11,745 nt of DNA from an uncultured Gammaproteobacteria bacterium (GTDB taxonomy: Bacteria; Pseudomonadota; Gammaproteobacteria; Ga0077536): the NCBI GenBank assembly GCA_903866355.1, contig CAIPNE010000771.1, positions 1-11,745 of the forward strand. The letters run 5' to 3'. Positions 1 to 6,538 of this stretch are shown here, in pieces. The position numbers were made by a program, and so were the translations under genes. Numbering within the stretch: position 1 is the first letter of the stretch; every line of letters begins with the position of its first letter. The notes beneath the pieces were generated by a model. It was not told the DNA's origin. It searched no databases and was given only the letters and a program-made list of their open reading frames with translations.

Positions 1-501
1 CGAGTTTGTGAACCGAACACTGTGTGCCTCCCGTGTTGTTTGCCGGACTGGCCAGCAAAACCCCGGATGGAAACCGAAGCTCGCAGGCATTGGCTCGTCT
101 CCGGCATTGGCAATTCTTACCTGCTGTTGCAGGCTATCACCACTAAGCTCAAATCGCACGTGTAACTCGAACTTAAAGGGATACATCTCCAGTGTTGCTG
201 GGGATGCATGAAGACTCAAATTGACGTGCGCTGGCCCGGCATCGTCCACAGAGAACAGGAGGTCTCGGGCAAAGCCATGGGGCGGAAGATGAAGCATTTT
301 TCCGTTGTGCTTGATCCGCTGATCGGGTAGCCGCCCGATGACGGGGAACAACAATGGTGCACTGAAGGACCACCACGCTGGGTCACCTTGCCAGATGAAC
401 TCGTGATCTGCGAATCGCAACGACTTCAACTCTGCGCCGCGCAATGCGATTTTGGCTTCAACCTTGCCATTCTTGAGCCACAGCGATTGGCCAGTAGTCA
501 T
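1..501 (-). CDS. Aldose 1-epimerase (mutarotase) family protein, 3' end outside window
   Basis: This open frame starts at 501 and runs off the left edge; 167 residues are visible of a family usually near 290. Galactose-mutarotase-fold enzymes interconvert alpha and beta anomers of aldoses in the cytoplasm. Seen here: an N-terminal beta-rich stretch with RGAEL (21-25) and WQGDPAWW (37-44), then FPVIGRL (52-58), HGFAR (75-79) and FGFHPGF (142-148). H75 and H145 correspond to the conserved histidines of the family; the catalytic glutamate would lie in the missing C-terminal part. The pattern resembles LacX/YeaD-like 'aldose 1-epimerase family' proteins more than classical GalM. Its ATG overlaps the TGA of the lactonase gene (ATGA), so the two are probably translationally coupled. 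A sugar mutarotase beside a lactonase fits supply of the right anomer to a sugar dehydrogenase. The exact sugar cannot be read from the sequence. Confidence 0.87.
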   Translation of the reverse strand, partial: MTTGQSLWLKNGKVEAKIALRGAELKSLRFADHEFIWQGDPAWWSFSAPLLFPVIGRLPDQRIKHNGKMLHLPPHGFARDLLFSVDDAGPAHVNLSLHASPATLEMYPFKFELHVRFELSGDSLQQQVRIANAGDEPMPASFGFHPGFCWPVRQTTREAHSVRFTNS

Positions 502-1400
502 TCAAACACCCCGACAGGCGCACCTGCAACCTCCACCCTGAATGCAATGACAGTGCCTGCCAAGGGCTGCGCAGCACGCGCAACAGCATCGAGTCTCAAT
601 GTCATGGAGGTTACAAACAGTGTCCTGAGGTCGTCCCCGCCGAAGCAGCACATCGTGGGCTGACTGATGGGCAGGCAGTAGCTCTCCAAGTGGGTGCCAG
701 ACGGATCGAAGCGATGGATTGCGCCGGCAAAGATGCCACAACTCCAGTAACAGCCTTCCTGGTCCATGGCGGCACCATCGGGCATGCCCATAGAATCCAC
801 GCGCCAGTCCAGCCATGGGGTCGGCATCCCCAATGGCCCATGGACGGGATCGAAGGGCACCGACCAGACTGCACCTCGACCAGAGTCTGAAAAAACCATG
901 CGGTCGCCCGCCGGGGACCATGCGATTCCATTGGGAACCAGCAAGTGTTCAGCCAACAGGACCGGCTGCTGTCCTAGTGCCATGCCATGTATCGCGCCGG
1001 TCGCACCACGGTCCGGCTGCGGGTCCATGCTGCCGACCCAGAATTTTCCGTCTGGTCCTGCCTTGCCGTCGTTAAATCTGCTGGGCACCGGGCGGGTTGG
1101 CATGTTTGCGACGCAGGCCGGTTCAGATGCGGCGAGATCCCTTGACCATTGCTCGAGCCGCTGCCCTGTTGCGACAAGCAGCCCGCCAGAACGGCACAAA
1201 GCCAGCGATCCGGCTGCACCCTTGGCACTGCGGCGGGTGTACTTGCCCGTTACGGGGTCACCGCAGAAAACTTGGCCTGTAGGGATGTCGACCCAATAGA
1301 GCAGGCCGGTGGCAGCGTCCCACAAGGGGCTCTCGCCAACTTCGGTGTTGCATTCAAACACCCGCTCCACGCGCGGGGTCAACTGCCGCTCAACCTTCAT
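498..1400 (-). CDS. SMP-30/gluconolactonase/LRE family lactonase
   Basis: A 300-residue six-bladed beta-propeller protein, the full length for the family. These cytoplasmic enzymes use a divalent metal to hydrolyse sugar lactones to aldonic acids. The landmarks are all present: GESPLWD (22-28, metal ligand E23), RFNDGK (108-113, with R108 and N110 as likely substrate contacts), VPNGIAWSP (155-163, metal ligand N157), and GMPDGAAMD (205-213, metal ligand D208). The frame is open upstream to 1634, but that extension lies inside the dppC-like gene in another frame and looks nothing like the family; ATG 1400 gives the natural N-terminus. The Shine-Dalgarno sequence is weak. Upstream is an 80-bp gap, the only sizeable one in this operon; downstream it overlaps the epimerase gene by ATGA. 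The role inferred is hydrolysis of a sugar-acid lactone made in the pathway. Substrate unknown. Confidence 0.9.
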   Translation of the reverse strand: MKVERQLTPRVERVFECNTEVGESPLWDAATGLLYWVDIPTGQVFCGDPVTGKYTRRSAKGAAGSLALCRSGGLLVATGQRLEQWSRDLAASEPACVANMPTRPVPSRFNDGKAGPDGKFWVGSMDPQPDRGATGAIHGMALGQQPVLLAEHLLVPNGIAWSPAGDRMVFSDSGRGAVWSVPFDPVHGPLGMPTPWLDWRVDSMGMPDGAAMDQEGCYWSCGIFAGAIHRFDPSGTHLESYCLPISQPTMCCFGGDDLRTLFVTSMTLRLDAVARAAQPLAGTVIAFRVEVAGAPVGVFE

Positions 1401-1465
1401 GTGACTTCGCTGTCGCCAGTCATCTGCACACCGTGCGTGGCATTTGCGGGGGCGGCCGCAGCCAT
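1397..1465 (-). CDS. Possible 22-residue leader ORF upstream of the lactonase
   Basis: In the gap between the DppC-like gene and the lactonase gene, ATG 1465 opens a 22-codon frame whose TGA overlaps the lactonase ATG in an ATGA arrangement (1400-1397). The peptide begins MAAAAPANATHG and ends GDSEVT. It has no recognisable domain and no clear Shine-Dalgarno sequence in front of it. If translated, it would deliver ribosomes to the poorly marked lactonase start by termination-reinitiation, the same device used at four other junctions of this locus. It may equally be chance. No family is known to me. Confidence 0.2.
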   Translation of the reverse strand: MAAAAPANATHGVQMTGDSEVT

Positions 1466-1480
1466 TTGAACGGGTCGAAA

Positions 1481-2368
1481 TCAGTGCTCGCCAAGGCGTG
1501 CATCCAGCGCGTCGCGGCACGCGTCGCCCAGCAGATTGAAGGCGAGCACCACGAAGAATATTGCAAGGCCAGGAAAAAATGAGCACCACCAGGATGATGA
1601 GTAGTCCATGCCGGTTGCAATCATCGAACCCCAACTGGGTGTCGGCGGTTGCACGCCCAAGCCCAAAAACGACAAAGCGGACTCGGTAACCAAGGCCTGA
1701 GAACCGGCAAGCGAACCGAAAACAATCACGCTCCCAGCGACGTTTGGCCAGATGTGCCGGACAATGATGCGTAGATCGGTAGCGCCCAGTGCCACGCTTG
1801 CCTTAACAAAGTCGACATGTTTGATCGTGAGTACTTCACTGCGCACCAATCGCGCAAAACCAGGGGTTTTCGTGATTGCAATGGCCAACATGGCATTCGT
1901 CAGGTCCGGCCCTAGGATCGCAATGATCGCCAGAGCCAGTACCAGAAAGGGAAACGCAAGCAAGGCGTCCATGGCGCGCATGATTGCCGTATCCCAGCGC
2001 CCACCAAGCCAACCCGACAGCAAGCCGATCGTGACCCCTGCAAGAAGTGCAAGCCCAACCGCAGCCAAGACAATCTGGAGCGATATGCGGGCACCAAATA
2101 CAACACGGCTGAAGATGTCACGCCCGAGTTCGTCGGTGCCAAACCAGTATGCGGACGAGGGCGCCGCAAGTATTGCGTCCATGTTGATATCAATGGGGGA
2201 ATGCGGGGCAATCAAGTTGGCGCCCAATGCCAGCACGATGGTGAACGCCAAGACCGTTAGACCGAATGCGCCCTGCCAACTCGTCGCGACTCGTCGTAAC
2301 AGTATCACCCATAGGCGCGTGAGTGGCTGCACTGGCACCGGGGACACGGCGATGTTCGGAGTGCTCAT
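1481..2368 (-). CDS. Dipeptide/oligopeptide-type ABC transporter permease (DppC-like)
   Basis: A 295-residue inner-membrane permease of the DppC/OppC type. An N-terminal cytoplasmic stretch leads into a first membrane segment (about 35-55). The periplasmic loop carries HSPID and the hallmark FGTDELGRDIFSR (76-88). Further hydrophobic segments lie near 97-120, 135-155, 211-230 and 262-282. The EAA loop (about 187-209, with GA at 195-196) is the site that docks an ATPase, and SFLGLGVQPPTPSWG (233-247) is a strong family signature. The longer frame from 2434 is rejected: ATG 2368 has GAGGA at 2380-2376, seven bases upstream, and overlaps the TGA of the DppB-like gene (ATGA). It forms a heterodimer with the DppB-like permease. 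The partner ATPases and binding protein are in the divergent operon. Peptide-type permeases also serve sugars, nickel and opines, so substrate is not fixed by family. Confidence 0.95.
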   Translation of the reverse strand: MSTPNIAVSPVPVQPLTRLWVILLRRVATSWQGAFGLTVLAFTIVLALGANLIAPHSPIDINMDAILAAPSSAYWFGTDELGRDIFSRVVFGARISLQIVLAAVGLALLAGVTIGLLSGWLGGRWDTAIMRAMDALLAFPFLVLALAIIAILGPDLTNAMLAIAITKTPGFARLVRSEVLTIKHVDFVKASVALGATDLRIIVRHIWPNVAGSVIVFGSLAGSQALVTESALSFLGLGVQPPTPSWGSMIATGMDYSSSWWCSFFPGLAIFFVVLAFNLLGDACRDALDARLGEH

Positions 2369-3306
2369 AATGAGATCCTCGGGTCGAGCCACGCGTAGAG
2401 TAGATCGGTAAGCAGATTGACGACGATCACGCACAAAACAATAAACAGGATCGCCCCCTGAATGACTGGAAAATCGCGCTGAAAAATGCCTTCAACCATC
2501 ATGCGACCAAGGCCCGGTAGCGAGAAAACAGTTTCTGTGACAACCGCGCCACCCAACAACGCGCCAATCTGTAAACCTATGACCGTCAGCACGGGGATCA
2601 GCGCATTGCGCAGCCCATGGCGGATCAGAACTGCGGACTCCGACAGCCCCTTGGCCCTAGCCGAACGGATGTAGTCTTGTGACATGACCTGCAGCAGCGA
2701 AGCCCGCGTCTGGCGCATGATCAGGGCTGCAAATGCAGTTCCGATCGTCAGCGCCGGCAAGATCATTCGTGTCAGATTTCCGATGGGATCGGTGAGGAAC
2801 GGTATGTAGCCCGATGGCGGCAACCAGGACAACTTAAGCGCAAAAAGCATGATCAGAAGAATCCCCATCCAGAAATAGGGAATGGCAACACTGGTCATGG
2901 CAGCAATGCTGACCAGCACGTCCAAGAAAGAACCGCGGGCACGCGCGGCAATGATTCCAGCTGGCAGGCCAATCACTATCGCAACCAGGATTGACAGCGC
3001 GGTTAACTCAAGCGTGACCGGAATGCGATCTGCCAGCATACGGGCCACGGGTTCGTTGCTCCTCAGCGAGCGCCCAAGATCCCCAGTAGCCGCATTTTTG
3101 AGCCAGCGGACGAATCGCACTGGTGCCGGCAGGTCCAATCCGTGTTGTTCTCGCGCAATGGCGCGTTGCTCGGCGCTGGCCTGCTCACCAAGAATTGTCA
3201 CCGTGGGATCGCCCGGCAACATGTTTGTAAGGACGAAGATGGTGGCACACACCAACAACACAACTGTGGCAATTTGGGATAGACGCGAAAGCAGCATTCG
3301 TACCAT
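2365..3306 (-). CDS. Dipeptide/oligopeptide-type ABC transporter permease (DppB-like)
   Basis: A 313-residue inner-membrane permease with the normal DppB/OppB layout. It has an N-terminal membrane helix (about 10-30) ending in the family motif MLPGDP (29-34). A periplasmic region contains HGLDLP (55-60) and GDLGRSL (75-81). Further helices lie near 98-120, 136-158, 182-200, 238-260 and 282-304. The EAA loop (about 212-236, YIRSARAKGLSE then RHGLRNALIP) contacts an ATPase, and VVTETVFSLPGLGR (255-268) is diagnostic. ATG 3306 is preceded by an AGG-type site at suitable distance; M4 (3297) is a possible alternative start. The gene begins six bases after the regulator's stop codon and overlaps the DppC-like gene by ATGA, so regulator and permeases are very likely one transcript. 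Substrate inferred from context to be a sugar-derived compound. Confidence 0.95.
   Translation of the reverse strand: MVRMLLSRLSQIATVVLLVCATIFVLTNMLPGDPTVTILGEQASAEQRAIAREQHGLDLPAPVRFVRWLKNAATGDLGRSLRSNEPVARMLADRIPVTLELTALSILVAIVIGLPAGIIAARARGSFLDVLVSIAAMTSVAIPYFWMGILLIMLFALKLSWLPPSGYIPFLTDPIGNLTRMILPALTIGTAFAALIMRQTRASLLQVMSQDYIRSARAKGLSESAVLIRHGLRNALIPVLTVIGLQIGALLGGAVVTETVFSLPGLGRMMVEGIFQRDFPVIQGAILFIVLCVIVVNLLTDLLYAWLDPRISL
2376..2380 (-). promoter_or_regulatory. Ribosome binding site for the DppC-like gene
   Basis: GAGGA on the minus strand sits seven bases before ATG 2368. It decides this start over the longer upstream frame and lies inside the end of the DppB-like gene. Confidence 0.65.
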
Positions 3307-3312
3307 TTGTGT

Positions 3313-4065
3313 TTACCTGCTGAGTCGAGTCTGGTCTTTGCCAATTGCCAACACCACGTCGTGTGTCGCCGCGAAATGGGCATGCATTGCGGCGCGTGCA
3401 GCCTCCGGGTCGTGTGCGCAAACAGCTTCGAATACTCGCTCATGCCTTTTCAATGTGGTGGCTGGGTCACGCAGATCTGTTTGGCTACCGAGGGCATTGA
3501 TTGACTGGCGCATGACATCGGAGAGCGCCTCAATCAGAAACTGCAACAGTGAATTTCCAGTGCTACGCACAAGTGCCATATGAAACGCCAAGTCGGCCGG
3601 CAACCAGGCATCAAGGTCGTCTGGGCACTTGCGCATCGAAGCAATGATTTCGCCAAGGCGCTCGATGTGTTGTGGGGAGGCGTGTGTTGCGGCAAGCGCT
3701 GCCGCCTCAGTTTCAAGCGCTCTTCGCAGTTCGAGCGCCTCGCGCAAGCCGTTTTCGCTGACCCCCATAGCAACCCCAAAGAACTGATCAAGCGGAGCGG
3801 AAGTCAGTCCCTGCACGATAGTGGGGCGTCCTTGCCTTATCTGCACCAACCCGAGTCCCGCAAGCGACCCCAGCGCTTCACGAATGACGGGTTTGCTTAC
3901 TTTGAACTGGGCCGCAAGTTCTGATTCGGAGGGCAACTCGTCATTCGGCCGGAGCACACCTGCCACTATGCGTTGTGTCAGATGCTCCTTGACAGTCGCA
4001 GAAAGTCGGCCTCTTTCAGAGCCATTTGTGGGCCTGTGAGGCACGCGCGGTAGGGGGGAGTTCAT
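3313..4065 (-). CDS. FadR-type GntR/FCD transcriptional regulator
   Basis: A 250-residue DNA-binding regulator. The N-terminal winged helix-turn-helix (about 20-85) shows LRPNDELPSESELAAQF (38-54), VSKPVIREAL (56-65) and a wing ending at 85. The C-terminal all-helical FCD domain (about 105-235) keeps the metal/ligand-pocket residues D158 and H162 (in ADLAFH), H208 and H230, with spacing typical of family members that sense small carboxylates through a bound metal. FadR-subfamily regulators of this type commonly repress sugar-acid catabolic genes and are released by a pathway intermediate. It is the first gene of the leftward operon and faces the control region, so it probably regulates both divergent operons and itself. 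It has only a weak ribosome-binding site. The effector is unknown; a uronate, aldonate or 2-keto-3-deoxy acid is my inference. Confidence 0.93.
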   Translation of the reverse strand: MNSPLPRVPHRPTNGSERGRLSATVKEHLTQRIVAGVLRPNDELPSESELAAQFKVSKPVIREALGSLAGLGLVQIRQGRPTIVQGLTSAPLDQFFGVAMGVSENGLREALELRRALETEAAALAATHASPQHIERLGEIIASMRKCPDDLDAWLPADLAFHMALVRSTGNSLLQFLIEALSDVMRQSINALGSQTDLRDPATTLKRHERVFEAVCAHDPEAARAAMHAHFAATHDVVLAIGKDQTRLSR

Positions 4066-4074
4066 GGCTCAAAT

Positions 4075-4087
4075 GATATCATATAAG
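4075..4087. promoter_or_regulatory. Operator-like site near the regulator start
   Basis: GATATCATATAAG matches the more perfect site at 4144-4156 in 10 of 13 positions and overlaps the palindrome ATGATATCAT. It lies about ten bases upstream of the regulator's ATG and over a possible -10 on that strand. This suits autoregulation of the leftward operon. Binding by the local FadR-type protein is inferred. Confidence 0.4.
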
Positions 4088-4130
4088 TAGGCATTTTTAA
4101 TGATCCGTTAAAATCTGTTTTCATTGGTAG

Positions 4131-4158
4131 TTGACAATTTAAACTTATCAGATAAGAT
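4131..4158 (+). promoter_or_regulatory. Sigma-70-like promoter of the rightward operon
   Basis: A perfect -35 TTGACA (4131-4136) is followed after 16 bases by TAAGAT (4153-4158), a 4-of-6 match to the -10 consensus. Start of transcription would fall near 4165, leaving a leader of about 60 bases before ATG 4227. The -10 overlaps the operator-like palindrome, which suggests repression by steric block. Confidence 0.55.
4144..4156. promoter_or_regulatory. Palindromic operator-like site over the rightward promoter
   Basis: CTTATC-A-GATAAG is a perfect inverted repeat with a one-base centre, placed between the -35 and -10 and covering part of the -10. Short odd-length palindromes of this kind are typical of dimeric GntR/FadR-type operators. 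The adjacent regulator gene makes it the obvious candidate ligand-controlled site, but binding is inferred. Confidence 0.5.
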
Positions 4159-4216
4159 AAGAGTTGATTGGCTCATCATTCCGAATGTGCCAACACCTTC
4201 GTTGTTAAAAATACCT

Positions 4217-4220
4217 AGGA
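4217..4220 (+). promoter_or_regulatory. Ribosome binding site of the solute-binding protein gene
   Basis: AGGA lies six bases before ATG 4227 and supports that start. Confidence 0.55.
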
Positions 4221-4226
4221 AAAATT

Positions 4227-5792
4227 ATGGACAAGCCCGCTTTTGATCGACGCCGTGTTTTGAAAACCGGTGTTGCCGCTGGAATTGCAATCTCTGCGCC
4301 ATTGAGCGCGCTGGCGGCCGACCTGCCGTTGCGCGGTGGAACGTTGACCTGCTCTTTGGATACACAGCCAAAGAGCCTTGACCCGATCATGGGCGATGCG
4401 CCAACCTCCGACCGCTATGTGTTGCTTGGCCTCTACGAAGGCCTGTTGCGTTTCGATGAGAAGGGCAATCTGGAGCCCGCCCTGGCCGTGTCGTGGACTT
4501 GGAATGGCGACAACACTGCAATAACCTTCAAGCTGCGTCGGGGCGTCGTTTTTCACGATGGCACCCCATTTGACGCAGAGGCAGCAGCGTTCAATTTGCG
4601 TCGTGCCATTGACCCAGCAACCAATGCCCCCCGCCGCGGCGACTTGGCCGATATCCAATCCGTTGACGTGATCGATGCTTCAACATTACGGGTCAATCTA
4701 AAGGCAACATCTGGCGCAGCGCTTGCCAGCCTCGCGGTGGAGGCTGGCATGATCAGTTCACCAACAGCCATTAATAAATTTGGCGCAGATTTTGGCCGCA
4801 ATCCAGTAGGTACCGGTCCATTCAAGTTTGTCGAATGGATCTCAGGCACCGGCGTAAATATGGTGAGAAACGACCGCTACTGGCGTATGGGCGTCGACAA
4901 GAAACCATTGCCATATCTGGATGGCATCAATATGCGCTTCATTACCAGTACTGCAGTCAAGATGGTCGAAGTTAAGTCTGGCAACGTGTTGCTAACCGAT
5001 ACGATTACACCCAAGGACTTCGATGAGGTGACTGCCAATAAGGCGCTCGTATTGGTCAGAAACCCGGTTGGCATCGCCCAATGGGTCGCTTTCAACACGA
5101 CGAAGCCGCCTTTCAACAACCCTGCTATACGCGCAGCCTTCAACGCGGCTATCGACCGCGAGGGCATCATGAAGGCGATTACCCGGGGTTTTGGCAAAGT
5201 AACGCCAACCTTGATTGCGCCAGCGGATTGGGCCTACGACAACACTCTGAAGGTCCCAGCCTACGACCCGGCCCGGGCGAAAAAGCTTCTCGCCCAAGCT
5301 GGGGGAGGTATGCCACTCACTGTAACCATGAGCATCATCCAGCGAGATCCCGACACTCAGGTGGCGCAGTTCATCCAGGCCCAACTCCGCAATGTGGGCG
5401 TCGACATGAAAATCGAGGTGTTGGAACGGCAGGCGTTCGTGCCCAAGGTACTCGGCTATCAATACGAAGTGGCGATGGGTCGAATCAATGTACCCCGGGC
5501 AGACCCTGACCATGTGTTCGGACCATTTTTTGGCGCACAGGCATCGCAGAATTGGGCCGGCTTCAAGAACAGTGCCATCTTCGACGCAGTTGATCTTGCT
5601 CGCCGGGAATCAAACCAAGCAAAACGCAAGGCCCTTTACTCGCAGGCCCAGCGCCTTTTGCTAGAGCAAGATTACTACGCCTTCCTGTTCTTTCGCGATA
5701 CGCGCATCGCCGCCAATCGCCGAGTTAAGAATCTCAAGCTCGACATTGGTGGTGCATGGTTGCTTGCCGACGCCTGGCTCTCGAAAGCTTAA
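4227..5792 (+). CDS. ABC transporter solute-binding protein, family 5 (DppA/OppA type)
   Basis: A 521-residue periplasmic binding protein of the peptide/nickel/oligosaccharide class (SBP family 5, bac_5). The N-terminus carries a twin-arginine-like signal: DRRRVLK (7-13), then a hydrophobic stretch, and a likely cleavage after ALA-A near residue 31. There is no lipobox cysteine, so the mature protein should be soluble in the periplasm. The mature part opens with GGTLTCSLDTQPKSLDPIMGD (about 37-57) and contains the family signature YEGLLRFDEKGNLEPALAVSW (about 71-91). Later comes NPVGTGPFKFVEW (about 192-204) and AIRAAFNAAIDREGIMKAI (about 300-318), all standard for the family. It is the first gene of the rightward operon, while its permeases are in the leftward one. 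Family-5 proteins can bind oligosaccharides and opines as well as peptides; here the neighbouring sugar-acid enzymes argue for a sugar-derived ligand. Confidence 0.95.
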   Translation: MDKPAFDRRRVLKTGVAAGIAISAPLSALAADLPLRGGTLTCSLDTQPKSLDPIMGDAPTSDRYVLLGLYEGLLRFDEKGNLEPALAVSWTWNGDNTAITFKLRRGVVFHDGTPFDAEAAAFNLRRAIDPATNAPRRGDLADIQSVDVIDASTLRVNLKATSGAALASLAVEAGMISSPTAINKFGADFGRNPVGTGPFKFVEWISGTGVNMVRNDRYWRMGVDKKPLPYLDGINMRFITSTAVKMVEVKSGNVLLTDTITPKDFDEVTANKALVLVRNPVGIAQWVAFNTTKPPFNNPAIRAAFNAAIDREGIMKAITRGFGKVTPTLIAPADWAYDNTLKVPAYDPARAKKLLAQAGGGMPLTVTMSIIQRDPDTQVAQFIQAQLRNVGVDMKIEVLERQAFVPKVLGYQYEVAMGRINVPRADPDHVFGPFFGAQASQNWAGFKNSAIFDAVDLARRESNQAKRKALYSQAQRLLLEQDYYAFLFFRDTRIAANRRVKNLKLDIGGAWLLADAWLSKA

Positions 5793-5794
5793 TC

Positions 5795-6490
5795 ATGGCC
5801 ACGATCATTCAATCCTCTCCCGACATGGTCGAGATCATCGACCGTTATCGCCAACTCTATAGCGGGCTGGTCTACGACGTGCTGGATGAAATGGGACTGC
5901 CCCATCAAGCACTCTCCACCGACTTGCGACCCCTTCGCCCCGATATGGTGGTGGCTGGACCTGCTTTCACGATCCAGGGTATCAATGACCCGGTTGGCGA
6001 TGAAGGCCTGCGCGAGCGACGTATCAAACTGTTTGGTGAAATGCGCCATCCATGCGTAGATGTGCGTGACTGTGGCTTCGACACGCGAGTCGCTCACTAT
6101 GGCGAAATGAATGCGGTACTTGGCAGGGCCAAAGGAGTGGTCGGCGCCATCATTGATGGTGGAACGCGGGACTCCCGGCATATTCTGGCGATGGACTTTC
6201 CGGTATTCGCACGGTATTTCTCTCCTGTAGAGGCGGTGCGTCGATGGAGCTATTACCGTTGGCAGTTACCCGTGGCGCTGCGCGGCGCGCTTACAGCCAC
6301 GGTGACCGTCAATCCAGGCGACTTCATGTTTGCAGACATTGATGGCGTCTTGGTAATTCCGCAAGAACACATATTGGAAGTGTTGCGCAAATCCGAAGAA
6401 CATGCAGCAGTAGAAAGCCGCGCGCGTGGTGAATTTGCTGCTGTCGGCGCGGACGTCGAAGCCGTGTACGCCCGCTACAAGAAGCTCTGA
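5795..6490 (+). CDS. RraA-like / 4-hydroxy-4-methyl-2-oxoglutarate aldolase family protein
   Basis: A 231-residue protein of the RraA/HMG-aldolase superfamily, which includes metal-dependent class II pyruvate aldolases and RNase E inhibitors that share the fold. Visible signatures: LVYDVLDEMG (25-34), AGPAFTI (54-60), HYGEMNA (101-107, active-site GE), VGAIIDGGTRD (116-126, catalytic-type R125 and D126), PVFARY (136-141, R140) and NPGDFMFADIDGVLVIP (173-189). The retained R-D pair and G-E favour enzyme function over RraA-type regulation. ATG 5795 starts two bases after the binding-protein stop; the longer frame from 5756 would run inside that gene and is unlikely. In this operon it could split a 2-keto-3-deoxy or 4-hydroxy-2-oxo acid into pyruvate and an aldehyde, completing the pathway without a kinase. 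That role is inference; oxaloacetate decarboxylase activity, common in the family, is an alternative. Confidence 0.85.
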   Translation: MATIIQSSPDMVEIIDRYRQLYSGLVYDVLDEMGLPHQALSTDLRPLRPDMVVAGPAFTIQGINDPVGDEGLRERRIKLFGEMRHPCVDVRDCGFDTRVAHYGEMNAVLGRAKGVVGAIIDGGTRDSRHILAMDFPVFARYFSPVEAVRRWSYYRWQLPVALRGALTATVTVNPGDFMFADIDGVLVIPQEHILEVLRKSEEHAAVESRARGEFAAVGADVEAVYARYKKL

Positions 6491-6501
6491 TGCGAGGCCA
6501 A

Positions 6502-6519
6502 CACCATTCTTCAGTGGTG
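6502..6519 (+). repeat. Intercistronic hairpin before the DppD-like gene
   Basis: CACCATT and AGTGGTG can pair as a seven-base stem with one G-U pair around a CTTC loop. It sits in the 48-base gap after the RraA-like gene, the largest gap in the rightward operon. No T-run follows, so it is not a classical terminator. It could protect or process mRNA, or be incidental. Confidence 0.3.
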
Positions 6520-6538
6520 GATGGGGTAATGGATGTAA

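Larger units (their letters stand above)
4066..4226. promoter_or_regulatory. Divergent control region between the two operons
   Basis: This 161-bp stretch is the only non-coding DNA between the regulator and binding-protein genes and is clearly AT-richer than its surroundings. It contains a consensus-like promoter for the rightward operon and two related 13-bp operator-like sequences. There is also a perfect 10-bp palindrome ATGATATCAT at 4073-4082 and a small inverted repeat TTTTAA/TTAAAA at 4095-4100 and 4108-4113. For the leftward operon, a TATGAT-like -10 (4083-4078, minus strand) is visible, but it lies very close to the start codon and lacks a good -35. A second option is TTGTCA (4137-4132) with a poor TTTTAA-type -10. 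That promoter is therefore unresolved. Confidence 0.75.

Noticed and set aside
8..1299. Several plus-strand open frames opposite the epimerase and lactonase genes
   Set aside because: They are antisense to genes with clear family motifs, lack recognisable domains, and have arginine/cysteine/serine-rich composition typical of shadow frames.
1401..1634. 78-residue N-terminal extension of the lactonase frame
   Set aside because: It overlaps the DppC-like gene in another frame, resembles no lactonase N-terminus, and ATG 1400 places GESPLWD at the usual position.
1752..2411. 219-codon plus-strand frame opposite the DppC-like gene
   Set aside because: Antisense to a strongly conserved permease; composition is low-complexity and no domain is recognisable.
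2882..3583. 233-codon plus-strand frame opposite the DppB-like and regulator genes
   Set aside because: Spans two real genes on the other strand and has no family signature.
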